The position numbers and the translations under genes were made by a program. From the NCBI GenBank assembly GCA_030431525.1, contig JAUIJC010000004.1, positions 62,001 through 126,000 of the forward strand: a DNA stretch of 64,000 nucleotides, read 5' to 3'. The stretch's first letter is position 1, and every line of letters begins with the position of its first letter. Under the pieces are notes generated by a model, which searched no databases, had not been told where the DNA came from, and saw only the letters and a list, made by a program, of their open reading frames with translations. Origin of the DNA: Bacteroidia bacterium. Its GTDB lineage: Bacteria; Bacteroidota; Bacteroidia; Cytophagales; JAAEPT01. Positions 17,401-24,944 of the stretch are shown here, in pieces.

Positions 17401-20400
17401 TCCCCAGTAGAATACTGTGAGGGAGAAACAGCCTCTACATTGAGCGCAACGGGTACGGGATTGACTTGGTACACCACTTCAACAGGTGGTACAGGCTCAT
17501 CTTCAGCTCCAACGCCTACAACAACTTCCGTTGGAACAACCTCTTATTATGTAAGCCAGACGGTTACCGGTTGTGAGGGCCCCCGCGCTCAGCTTGACGT
17601 TACGATCAAAGCTTTGCCTTCTGCTCCGACTGTTACCTCCCCAGTAGAATACTGTGAAGGAGAGACAGCCTCAGCCTTGAGTGCCACGGGTACGGGAACC
17701 TTGACTTGGTATACTTCTGCCACAGGCGGTTCGGGTAGCACCAGCGCACCAACCCCTTCAACAGCTACTGCCGGTACGACTTCTTATTATGTAAGCCAGG
17801 TTGAAAATGGCTGTGAGGGCCCCCGCGCTCAGCTCGATGTTGAGGTGAATGCCATTCCAAGCACTCCGACGGTGACCTCTCCTGTGGAGTACTGTGAGGG
17901 AGCGACAGCCTCGGTTTTGAGTGCGACTGGCACAGGAACTTTGAACTGGTATACTTCGGCGACTGGCGGAACAGGCAGCACCACTGCTCCTACGCCATCC
18001 ACAGCTACTGCCGGTACGACTTCTTATTATGTAAGCCAGGAAGAGAACAATTGTGAGAGCTCCCGTGCTCAGCTTGACGTAGTGGTTAACGCTGTTGTTT
18101 CCGGAACTCCTGTGATTTCTGGTGATTTGACGGTGTGTGAGAGCACCACCAATGAGACATACACAGTAACAGGAGTTAGCAATGCTGACGACTACACCTG
18201 GACAGTGGGTGGTACCGCTCTTGGTACGACAACTAGTGCTTCAGTGACCGTACCGAGTTTTGCCGGCCAGGCTGGAAATAGCCTTGTGGTTGAGGTTGAG
18301 CCAAGCAATGCGAAATGCGGTGCTGGTACCAAAGGCTCAGCTACTGTGGTTGTTGACGCGGAGCCATCGGCTCCTGCCTTGTCCTCTACCAGCTTTGACA
18401 TCTGCCCGAACGATCCTGTGATCAAGATGCCTGGAACAAACGCTACAAGCGGTACGGGTAAATGGGAGAACGTCTCCGTCGCTGGTCGAGTGGTGGACGT
18501 TAACGCTTATGATTCTGATATCTCTGGTTTGACAGGAGGTAGCTCATTCACCGCCGATTGGGTGGTGCGCAGCGCCAATGACGCCTGTCCTGCAGACGTT
18601 CAATCTGTGACCATCAATGGAACCTCCATTGTAACTCCATCTGTGTCGATCAACGAGGATGCCGGCCAGACCGATATCTGTGTGGGCACAGGCTTGAACT
18701 TTACAGCTGCTCCAGTAAATGGAGGAGGCACGCCTACCTATGAGTTCTTCGTAGACGCTGGAAGCGGCTATGTGAGTCAGGGTACAGCCTCTGGCACGGC
18801 GACTTTCTCGGTGACACCATCTGCGGCCGGAACCTATAAGTATAAGGTGGCAATGGTTTCCAGCTCGAATTGTGTGACGGCACCAAATGCGGAGTCCCCA
18901 GAGTGGGAGGTAAAGGTGGATGCCGAGCCAAGCGCCGCGGTGATCCAATCACCTACAGGTGGAACGAACATTTGTACGACTGGCCTTACCTTGACGGCTG
19001 ACGCCATTACGGTCGGTACCGGTGCCTGGAGTGTTGATGATGCGACCAAGGGTAGCATTAGCTCTGCTGGAGCGTTGACCATCAACAACGAAGGTGAGTC
19101 CGTGACGGTAACCTACATCGTGACCAGTCCGAATGGCGTATGTACGGCCAAGACGGACGATATCACCATTACCCGTGTGGGTAGCATTACCGCTCCTGAT
19201 GCTGGCAGCGCGACTACCATCTGTGAAGGAACTTCCCATCAGTTGGGCGCAAATGCAAGCCTAAAAGCAACCGAGACTGGTACTTGGAGCTTTGTTTCCA
19301 ACAGCAACGGTGATGCTGGAACTTCTGTTTCTTTCAGTGATTTGAACGCCCATGACGCAACCGTATCGAACCTTCCGTTTGGTGACAACGTGTTGCAGTG
19401 GGAGGTGGCTGACGCCAGCAGCCCTTGTGCTGCTCAGACAGCGACAGTGACCATCAGTGTTGACGAGGCACCTGAAACGGCGGCCTTGGCTGACCCAACC
19501 ATGACGACTGTACCAACCTGTGCGAACCCAACCAACCTTGACGCCGAGGCAGCTAGCCTGGCATCTGGTGGTACCACGGCTACAGGTGCATGGACCTTGA
19601 TAAGCGGTCCAGGTAATATTGTTTCTGGACAGGAGAACAATCCTGCTGCCCAGGTGGAGAACTTGGTGAATGGCAGTCAATCGGTGTTCCGCTGGACGGT
19701 GTCTAATGGTACATGTGTGGATCACTCCTCTGTGGATGTGACGCTCGATAAGCTTTCTGACATCACAGTAGCCGAGATTACTTACGGCACTGCGACCCTT
19801 GCGCAAGACGAGGAGGTAGATGTTTGTCTTGATGATGGAACTATCAATTTTAATGGCTCCTCGGCCGCTAGCGGTGAGCAAGGTACCTGGACAGTTGTTT
19901 CAGGGACGAGCGTTGCCTTGGTCAACGGCTCGAACACGGCTTCCCAATCAGGGGTGACACTAACGGGAATGGGCAAGACTGAGGTGACTTGGTCGATTGC
20001 CAAGACCACGGCCAGCGGCTGTCCAGCCAGCGAGCGTACGGTCGTGTTCAACGTGACTGACGTACCGGAGGATCCGACAGCGATTATTGCAGCGGGTGGT
20101 GTGACCGACGTTTGTGCTGGAGAGACGGTAAACCTGTCTGTAGCGACACCATTCCCAGCCCGCGTGGTGGACTATGTTTGGTCCAGCGGCATTGCTGGTA
20201 ACAGCGACAGTGAGAGCCATACTTTCACGAGTGACCCGACGGAGACAATCACTGTACATGCTCGCAATGCCTGTGGTCAAAGCGCGAATCCTGCTTCTTA
20301 TACGATGAACGTTGTGCCTGCACCTTCTGTAGACTTTAGCTTGCCTGCTGGTTGTAAGGACGAGGAAGTGACCTTTACTGCCAATGCAAATGCTTCGGTG

Positions 20401-21642
20401 TCCAAGCTTGAGTGGTTTGTTGACGGCCTTTCAGAGTCCACCTCCAACCCGTTCTTGTACACCTTCATGGATGGAGCTCTCCACAAGGTGAAGGTGGTCG
20501 GCGAGTTGGCCTCTAATGTGCAGTGTACTGCAGGCATGACTGATGAGTTTGAGCTTGACTTTACGGCCCTTGCTCCAACCATTGCTTTGATTAGTTCAAA
20601 TGAGGATAATAAGGAGGAGCTTTCTTCCAGCCCATTGGTTTACGTGCAGCACCTCTGTGGCGCTGAGTCGGTAAACTTTACGGAGACTGGCGCTGAGAGC
20701 GGTACTTATACCTGGACGTGGATGCCGAGCAACACGCCAGCCAGCCAGACGGTCAGTGGTACTGATCCGATGCTGACTTCAGACATCTTGCAAGTGACCA
20801 AGGAAGCGGGCTGTAACGCACCGCTTGTAGCGCGAGTTTCCTTTGATGTCATTGCACTTCCAAATACGGAGATCATTCCTGATGGCGATTCGACGCTTTG
20901 TAAGAATGACGATCAGACGGTGTTCCTGCTTAGCGGTGAGTCTGACCCAAGCTATGCTTACCAGTGGTACTACCGTCCAGTGGGTGGCATCTGGTCTGCA
21001 TACTCAAACGATATCGAGCGCACGACGGTTGCACAACCTGGCGATTACAAAGTGTATATCGAGAAGGACTGGAGTTGTGGCCAAGAAGGTCCGGCTTACT
21101 CGGTTGGCGAGCTTGACGTAAACGTGGTGCTTCCAGGCATTATTGAGCTTGACCGTACGGACGACGAGGACGCGACTGTTGAGGTTGCTGCCGAGGAGAT
21201 TGGCGCGAGCAAGAACTACACATACACATGGTCTTCGACCAGTAACAATGTTGGTTTCTCACCGGACAACGCTCAGGTAACAATGGTTGACGCCTCTGAG
21301 CTCTCTCAGATCAACGTGACTGCTGAGTTGGGCAGGTGCCGTGATACAGCTTCAGCCATCCTTTATGTGTACAAGCCAGTTCAAATCCCTGCGGCCTTCA
21401 CACCGAACGGTGACGGCTACAACGACAACTGGATTGTCGGCGGTCTTGAGAGCTACCCTGCAGCCAGCGTGAAGATCTACAACCGCTGGGGCAACGAGGT
21501 TTACCGCAAGTTTGAAGGCTATAACGGTGACTGGTACGGTACGCGCGACGGCAAGGAGCTTCCTGACGGCGTTTACTTCTACGTGATTGAGTTGGGTACG
21601 GGCGACAAGTCGTACCGCGGTTCAGTGACCATCGCGAGATAA
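14440..21642 (+). CDS. Giant T9SS type B sorting-domain surface protein (2400 aa)
   Basis: Secreted multidomain protein expected to cross the outer membrane by the type IX system. Signal peptide to about residue 29 (HVAFA before QCD). About residues 450-650 resemble a carbohydrate-binding-type beta-sandwich (FDAYDKDNPRF, NPIWKLVSQPVKPNTDYTFSVDV, EGAIDNISF). Residues about 980-1213 are three near-identical Ig-like repeats of 79-80 residues, followed by many diverged Ig/PKD-like domains. The last 88 residues are a gliding-motility-associated type B sorting domain (IPAAFTPNGDGYNDNW, VKIYNRWGNEVYR, LPDGVYFYVIEL). Codon choice changes from AT-ending in the first third to GC-ending in the rest. No PorP/SprF gene is adjacent. 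Adhesion is the likely role. Confidence 0.9.
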   Translation: MMKSLLVRHLVLLLLLLGGGLQHVAFAQCDVPNIPKKQFCIGQQAEIQIDDSDPDVDYHWYYESGNGLFDGQYGVDGDGRNFLSPTKILSSGTYDYYYIKEVLQNAGPTYQAPTGGGLYAPDQTEYSMTFDAQEAFSLDSVTVVVELTQPNKDYYFEFAHIFGTDTTYSTGFVGMQSDFENISGNLYKVRLPVTGIDSIPVGNGQRLELRSSKGPDGNSIAVDNFYWWDKDVYPGGDYASSTIQTENPTTKVGTDDRSPLIFDWAITTLCNLETVQVTESSDCCTPVEDDFNLTTISPVNTFKASELPVNIDAAGNDINSSMHYFWYDADGNLLSSSSGAGQSSLSATAFGNYTLRVVNDAADIDAAVCYAQKTIKIDSANLVVSVVSDACGGIVDLEAQGGIGNYTWSDKNIQGYGVMSTKTGPTTTVEFSENGTYTVEVTADVLGGEVAIDGTFDAYDKDNPRFSTTYALPTQYDWATVPSGYWVDDEVYAYSQGWCTANTDLTKRTDPITGQVSDRGNFLLFDAATGGTANSADQGRNNPIWKLVSQPVKPNTDYTFSVDVLPWPEAGSLNMMLLVGGNNDAQPEPIDLTIDGSGALTAGNKVALVSGGCNWSVVSGTWNSGTNTSVTFMVSEVGSTTSGHEGAIDNISFNTGVVKETAVVELVVNFPQTPDQIDFCTNQSNVDLEIGDGKKWKWCEDASCANEIGIEDGAPVQLPDLLKVEGESYVYLQSAETKALSPTLGPDTRTGYPDGNYQMTLEVYQTVELKSFAVTAATWVGGCGNASSKGNANFSITGPVNYSANGVSTNCGSETIIPVGWVLTPGSYTLSSNTQFQFNNGVGTVSIPGYVDVTSTGKTEFGKLTFESSSACAPVPVKLVGTNCCTQLAPTASVKTGTASICQGETLVLTATPDAATTGTITYQWYNDDGAISGATFQDYTVPTTSAAAAKDYWVTVTSSGSCTGESPESNKVSVTVNATPSAPTVTSPVEYCEGETASTLSATGTGLTWYTTSTGGTGSSSAPTPTTTSVGTTSYYVSQTVTGCEGPRAQLDVTIKALPSAPTVTSPVEYCEGETASALSATGTGTLTWYTSATGGSGSTSAPTPSTATAGTTSYYVSQVENGCEGPRAQLDVEVNAIPSTPTVTSPVEYCEGATASVLSATGTGTLNWYTSATGGTGSTTAPTPSTATAGTTSYYVSQEENNCESSRAQLDVVVNAVVSGTPVISGDLTVCESTTNETYTVTGVSNADDYTWTVGGTALGTTTSASVTVPSFAGQAGNSLVVEVEPSNAKCGAGTKGSATVVVDAEPSAPALSSTSFDICPNDPVIKMPGTNATSGTGKWENVSVAGRVVDVNAYDSDISGLTGGSSFTADWVVRSANDACPADVQSVTINGTSIVTPSVSINEDAGQTDICVGTGLNFTAAPVNGGGTPTYEFFVDAGSGYVSQGTASGTATFSVTPSAAGTYKYKVAMVSSSNCVTAPNAESPEWEVKVDAEPSAAVIQSPTGGTNICTTGLTLTADAITVGTGAWSVDDATKGSISSAGALTINNEGESVTVTYIVTSPNGVCTAKTDDITITRVGSITAPDAGSATTICEGTSHQLGANASLKATETGTWSFVSNSNGDAGTSVSFSDLNAHDATVSNLPFGDNVLQWEVADASSPCAAQTATVTISVDEAPETAALADPTMTTVPTCANPTNLDAEAASLASGGTTATGAWTLISGPGNIVSGQENNPAAQVENLVNGSQSVFRWTVSNGTCVDHSSVDVTLDKLSDITVAEITYGTATLAQDEEVDVCLDDGTINFNGSSAASGEQGTWTVVSGTSVALVNGSNTASQSGVTLTGMGKTEVTWSIAKTTASGCPASERTVVFNVTDVPEDPTAIIAAGGVTDVCAGETVNLSVATPFPARVVDYVWSSGIAGNSDSESHTFTSDPTETITVHARNACGQSANPASYTMNVVPAPSVDFSLPAGCKDEEVTFTANANASVSKLEWFVDGLSESTSNPFLYTFMDGALHKVKVVGELASNVQCTAGMTDEFELDFTALAPTIALISSNEDNKEELSSSPLVYVQHLCGAESVNFTETGAESGTYTWTWMPSNTPASQTVSGTDPMLTSDILQVTKEAGCNAPLVARVSFDVIALPNTEIIPDGDSTLCKNDDQTVFLLSGESDPSYAYQWYYRPVGGIWSAYSNDIERTTVAQPGDYKVYIEKDWSCGQEGPAYSVGELDVNVVLPGIIELDRTDDEDATVEVAAEEIGASKNYTYTWSSTSNNVGFSPDNAQVTMVDASELSQINVTAELGRCRDTASAILYVYKPVQIPAAFTPNGDGYNDNWIVGGLESYPAASVKIYNRWGNEVYRKFEGYNGDWYGTRDGKELPDGVYFYVIELGTGDKSYRGSVTIAR
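17380..18085 (+). repeat. Three tandem Ig-like repeats inside the 2400-aa gene
   Basis: Three copies of an Ig-like unit, each opening with TSPVEYCEG and containing SATGTG, WYT, TTSYYVSQ and a closing RAQLDV. Spacing is 237 then 240 bases. Copies two and three share a stretch of more than 30 identical bases (around 17768 and 18008), and copies one and two share another (around 17575 and 17815), indicating recent duplication or gene conversion. Confidence 0.9.
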
Positions 21643-21682
21643 GAATGGAAATTTAGGATAGGGCCCAAGCCCTTAGAAATAG

Positions 21683-21717
21683 AAACCCCCGCTTCAGGAA
21701 TGAGGCGGGGGTTTTTG
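21683..21717 (+). terminator. Strong Rho-independent terminator
   Basis: AAACCCCCGC / GCGGGGGTTT stem with a short loop (TTCAGGAATGAG) and a following T-run. Ends the 2400-aa gene. Confidence 0.95.
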
Positions 21718-22088
21718 TATGATTGATAGAGTGTGTAATTAATGGTTATTGTCCATTTCAGCCTGGGATTTCCTCTTATATTTTGTTGAATAATTGAGTT
21801 GCTGAAGAATGCACCTTTATGTGGTTTACAGCCAATAGCAAGTCTTTGATTTGAGCTTCATTTAGCTAACCTTCAAATTCTGTTTTTAATCCATCATCAG
21901 CACAGAGGGAAGAGTATTTGAATGGGACTTTAGGTTGGTTATTTCAAGGATAGTCCCTTTCATGACTAACCATATTTGTGGATTGCCTTCTGTGAGGTGT
22001 TGAGGGTGCTTGAGTAAACAATAAGGGTTTTTGTGTATCAAGGGTTAAGAGGTTGGAGAGAAGGCTTTATACTGGCTTGTGGGGAATA
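21718..22088. other. Gene-free spacer, possible decayed reading frame on the minus strand
   Basis: About 370 bases between two convergent terminators with no intact gene. On the minus strand, from roughly 21945 down to 21770, one frame reads protein-like sequence interrupted by a single stop (pieces CADDGLKTEFEG and LNEAQIKDLLLAVNHIK). This could be a remnant of a small gene, but it matches nothing I recognise and may be chance. Confidence 0.3.
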
Positions 22089-22120
22089 AAAAAAGGCTGT
22101 CCCCAAATGGAGACAGCCTT
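22089..22120 (-). terminator. Rho-independent terminator of the rpsF operon
   Basis: Read on the minus strand: AAGGCTGTCTCC pairs with GGGGACAGCCTT around a short loop and is followed by a run of T. Lies 25 bases beyond the rplI stop. Confidence 0.95.
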
Positions 22121-22144
22121 AAAATGCTTAAAGCAGTGTTTAGC

Positions 22145-22588
22145 TTACTCAGCTACAACAGAGAATTTCACTTCAGCAGAAACCTCTTTGTGGAGGGCGA
22201 TGCTAGCAGTGTAGTCGCCAAGTTCTTTGGCTTCACCGTTGATGCTGATTTGCTTACGGTCAACTTCAACACCTTCACCTTTGATGGCGTCAGCCAACTG
22301 GAGGGTAGTGATGGCACCGAAAATACGGCCAGACTCACCAGCTTTAGTAGCGATAGTGAGGGCAATTTTAGCAATCTTCTCAGCTTTCTCTTGAGCGTCA
22401 GCTTTTACCTTCTCAGCTTTGTGAGCGGCTTGCTTGAGGTTCTCAGCGAGTTGCTTTCTGTTTGACTCGTTAGCGATGATTGCATAGCCTTGAGGAATCA
22501 AGTAGTTGCGACCATAGCCAGGCTTAACTGAAACGATGTCGTTTTTGAAGCCGAGTCCTGTGATATCTTGTTTCAGGATAACATCCAT
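22145..22588 (-). CDS. rplI: 50S ribosomal protein L9
   Basis: Large-subunit protein that binds 23S rRNA at the base of the L1 stalk. N-terminal domain MDVILKQDITGLGFKNDIVSVKPGYGRNYLIPQGYA matches the L9 signature (GY.RN.L.P...A), then the long connecting helix with an alanine/lysine-rich segment and the C-terminal domain (IFGAITTLQLADAI). Length 147 aa is normal. Third gene of rpsF-rpsR-rplI; separated from rpsR by a 90-base spacer that is filled by a palindromic element. Confidence 0.98.
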   Translation of the reverse strand: MDVILKQDITGLGFKNDIVSVKPGYGRNYLIPQGYAIIANESNRKQLAENLKQAAHKAEKVKADAQEKAEKIAKIALTIATKAGESGRIFGAITTLQLADAIKGEGVEVDRKQISINGEAKELGDYTASIALHKEVSAEVKFSVVAE

Positions 22589-22600
22589 TAGATCAAATCT

Positions 22601-22678
22601 TTTGGTGTATCATGTACGGTGTATTATGTACAATGACAGTGCAAGTCATAATACATGCAACATAATACGTGACACAAT
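22601..22678. repeat. Heptad-periodic inverted repeat between rpsR and rplI
   Basis: Left arm reads as 7-base units GTGTATC ATGTACG GTGTATT ATGTACA, right arm as CATAATA CATGCAA CATAATA CGTGACA; the right arm is an imperfect inverted copy of the left. It occupies the spacer inside the ribosomal protein operon and belongs with the elements at 31252, 34093, 36118 and 54604. Confidence 0.75.
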
Positions 22679-22936
22679 TTACTTCAAAGAGTCGGCAACG
22701 TATGGCAACAAAGCGATGTGACGAGCGCGCTTAACAGCTTGAGTCACTTTACGCTGAAATTTCTGAGAGTTACCAGTAATACGACGTGGAAGGAGCTTAC
22801 CTTGCTCGTTGAGGAACTTCAACAAGTACTCAGGATCCTTATAGTCGATGTACTTGATACCGTTTTTCTTGAAACGGCAGTACTTTTTACCAACTTGTTG
22901 GTTTTTGCTGTGGATGGGTTCGTTTACCAAGCTCAT
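22679..22936 (-). CDS. rpsR: 30S ribosomal protein S18
   Basis: Small-subunit protein that pairs with S6 on the platform. Seen: [54 protein letters not shown], which are the S18 signatures. 85 residues. Its ATG shares one base with the rpsF TAA stop (TAATG), indicating coupled translation of the two interacting proteins. Confidence 0.98.
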   Translation of the reverse strand: MSLVNEPIHSKNQQVGKKYCRFKKNGIKYIDYKDPEYLLKFLNEQGKLLPRRITGNSQKFQRKVTQAVKRARHIALLPYVADSLK

Positions 22937-23295
22937 TATGCTTCTTCTTTTTGTTCAGCTTTAGGGAAACCTTTTCTTCTCTTCTCGTTGTAAGCAACAC
23001 CGTGCTTATCGAGAGTAACAGTCATGAAACGAAGCAAACGCTCGTCACGACGGTACTCGAGCTCAAGCTTAGCCACCACTTCTGGGTTAGCTTTGAACTC
23101 GAAGAGTTGATAGAAACCTGTTTTCTTGTTATCGATAGGATAAGCAAGCTTTTTAAGGCCCCAGTTCTCCTCGTGAACCATTTCGGCACCAGCCTCTTTA
23201 AGGATGTTTCCGAACTTGGCGACGGCGTCCTTCATCTGATCTTCAGACAAAACGGGAGTCAAAATGAACACCGTCTCGTAGTTACGCAATTCCAT
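22936..23295 (-). CDS. rpsF: 30S ribosomal protein S6
   Basis: First gene of the operon; ferredoxin-like protein with the N-terminal [20 protein letters not shown], the [23 protein letters not shown] block and the conserved [12 protein letters not shown] strand. 119 residues, with a short charged C-terminal extension. A good Bacteroidota promoter lies 30-60 bases upstream. In many bacteria S6/S18 control their own mRNA; no such leader motif is obvious in the very short 5' region. Confidence 0.98.
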   Translation of the reverse strand: MELRNYETVFILTPVLSEDQMKDAVAKFGNILKEAGAEMVHEENWGLKKLAYPIDNKKTGFYQLFEFKANPEVVAKLELEYRRDERLLRFMTVTLDKHGVAYNEKRRKGFPKAEQKEEA

Positions 23296-23326
23296 TTTTT
23301 CTAAAATGTTTTGGTTTTTAGAACCG

Positions 23327-23357
23327 CAAAGGTAGCATGGTTTTCGTTTTTTATCAA
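23327..23357 (-). promoter_or_regulatory. Promoter of rpsF-rpsR-rplI
   Basis: On the minus strand TTG (23357-23355), 20 bases, then TACCTTTG (23334-23327), an exact match to the Bacteroidota primary-sigma form TTG-N19/20-TAnnTTTG. The -7 box ends 31 bases before the rpsF start codon. Confidence 0.75.
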
Positions 23358-23405
23358 TGGTTTTATTCGTAGTTTATTAGATAAGTGTTTCAGAGAATTA
23401 GATGA

Positions 23406-24380
23406 ATGGCTATGAGGTTAGAGAAAATAGTTGCTTTTGGCTTGATATTCATGCTGTTGGGAGGGATGGGCGCATCCGCTCAATCACTTCAATTGTTTGA
23501 AGGAAGTTATGAGGAATTGGTCAAGGAAGCCTCTCGCAAGGGAAAGCCCTATATGGTGGATTTCTACACCAGCTGGTGTGGATACTGTCGGAAATTAGAC
23601 CAAACGACTTTCAGGGATGCCCAAGTAGTCGAGGCCTTGAACAATGGCTTCCTGGTTTTAAAGGTGAATGCGGAGCAGGGGGAAGGGCCTCGGTTGGCGC
23701 GTCAGTTTAGGGTGACGGGTTTTCCTACCATGTTGTTTTTCGATAGCAAAGGAAATTTGAAAGGGAAGATTCCTGGATATGTTCCTGCTCAGCGGTTTTT
23801 GGGAGAGCTCAAACGATATGAGGAAGATGTCCCAAAGAAGGAAGAGAAAACCGAGTTGACGGCTTACTTCAACGTTCAGAAGGATTTGGTGGATTCATTG
23901 GAGGCTGTAGTTTTAGCACAAAGGCCTGAAAATGATCGTGCCTTGGAGCAAAAGGCGTTTACGTTTGGTCAAGGCCAACGGAGCATTCAGTTTCGGGAAA
24001 TGATGCTGGAAGTGGATGGTGATGAGCGCATCAAGCGTTTGAATCTGCAATATGCTTTGGGAGCCAGAAATTCAGAGATGGTGTGGAAGCTGTTGAAAGG
24101 TTTGGAAGGACAACTTTCTGAAGAGGAGAAGCATTTGTATGCACTAAAGCGCTTTGAGGAAGGGGACCAGTCGCTGGCATTGAACCAATGGCTTAACCAA
24201 TTGGGGAGAGAGAATAAGAATGATGTGTGGCTGATGGGAACCAAGGTAGCCTTGGCCATTGCTTCAGGAGAGCAAGAAGATGCCAAGGATGGTTTGAAGA
24301 AGATGAAGAAGGAGGTGAAGAAGCAAAAAGTGGAACCACCTACCTTTGAGGTGTTAGAAGCCTTGGTGAAAGGCCAATAA
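23406..24380 (+). CDS. Periplasmic thioredoxin-fold protein
   Basis: A 324-residue exported thiol protein. Signal peptide to about residue 26 (MGASAQ), then a thioredoxin_7/DUF255-like domain (about 28-150) with the redox motif WCGYC (C58, C61) and the cis-proline in TGFPTMLFFDS. The C-terminal half is a helical region of unknown fold. Such proteins usually reduce or isomerise disulfides in the Bacteroidota periplasm. An internal ATG two codons in (23412) is an equally good start. Followed by a terminator; monocistronic. Confidence 0.9.
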   Translation: MAMRLEKIVAFGLIFMLLGGMGASAQSLQLFEGSYEELVKEASRKGKPYMVDFYTSWCGYCRKLDQTTFRDAQVVEALNNGFLVLKVNAEQGEGPRLARQFRVTGFPTMLFFDSKGNLKGKIPGYVPAQRFLGELKRYEEDVPKKEEKTELTAYFNVQKDLVDSLEAVVLAQRPENDRALEQKAFTFGQGQRSIQFREMMLEVDGDERIKRLNLQYALGARNSEMVWKLLKGLEGQLSEEEKHLYALKRFEEGDQSLALNQWLNQLGRENKNDVWLMGTKVALAIASGEQEDAKDGLKKMKKEVKKQKVEPPTFEVLEALVKGQ

Positions 24381-24386
24381 AAATGA

Positions 24387-24417
24387 AACGGGCAATGTGT
24401 TTATCATTGCCCGTTTT
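24387..24417 (+). terminator. Rho-independent terminator
   Basis: ACGGGCAATG / CATTGCCCGT stem with a short loop and a T-run. The complementary side (A-rich upstream) could also serve the convergent gene, so it may be bidirectional. Confidence 0.9.
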
Positions 24418-24420
24418 TGT

Positions 24421-24852
24421 TTAATCGATGGTTTCGTTTTGATTTTCATTGAACTTTTGCTCAAGACTTTTTACCCGTTCGGTGATGTTTTGCCAATCCT
24501 CGGGGCTCAATTTTTCCTTACCGTTCAGCTGTTCCCGAAACTGTTGGACTTCTTCTAAGACAAGCGCTATTTCTTCTGTGGATTCTCCTTTGGCTTGTGC
24601 TTCATCCAAAGCTTCCTGAAGTGTGTTTTCCACAATCATTAGCTCGTTGTCCCCCAGATTACTTGGGTCGCCTGTTTCCAGTGTTTGAGCCATGTTATAA
24701 AAGCCTTTGCCCAAGACTGAAACATCTTGATAGAACTGATAGGCGCCAATGCCAAAGGAAATGACTTGATAGCCAACAAAAAGTAACACAAGGGAAACGA
24801 CAAGAATCAGGATTTTCTTCGAGCCTTTCATGGACTCAGCAGGTTTGTTCAT
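24421..24852 (-). CDS. Small single-pass membrane protein, unknown function
   Basis: A 143-residue protein from the ATG at 24852 (a longer frame to 24897 would begin inside the upstream terminator). A membrane segment (about residues 14-34, ILILVVSLVLLFVGYQVISFGIG) is followed by an acidic, helical, coiled-coil-prone region (EALDEAQAKGESTEEIALVLEEVQQF; ITERVKSLEQKFNENQ). No family is recognised. It is separated from the next upstream gene by a terminator, so probably transcribed on its own. Confidence 0.7.
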   Translation of the reverse strand: MNKPAESMKGSKKILILVVSLVLLFVGYQVISFGIGAYQFYQDVSVLGKGFYNMAQTLETGDPSNLGDNELMIVENTLQEALDEAQAKGESTEEIALVLEEVQQFREQLNGKEKLSPEDWQNITERVKSLEQKFNENQNETID

Positions 24853-24879
24853 GGGATGTCTGATAAAAGTGGGAAAAAG

Positions 24880-24924
24880 AAAAAAGCTGTCGCACAACCT
24901 GTTGATAGGTGTGGGACAGCTTTA
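24880..24924 (-). terminator. Rho-independent terminator
   Basis: On the minus strand AAAGCTGTCCCACACCT pairs with AGGTTGTGCGACAGCTTT around a short loop, followed by a run of T. Closes the 24945-25886 gene. Confidence 0.9.
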
Positions 24925-24944
24925 AAGTTTTTTGTTGGAATGGA

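Noticed and set aside
19261-19881. A 206-residue open frame opposite the 2400-aa gene
   Set aside because: Arises from the GC-ending codon bias of the sense gene; no recognisable features.
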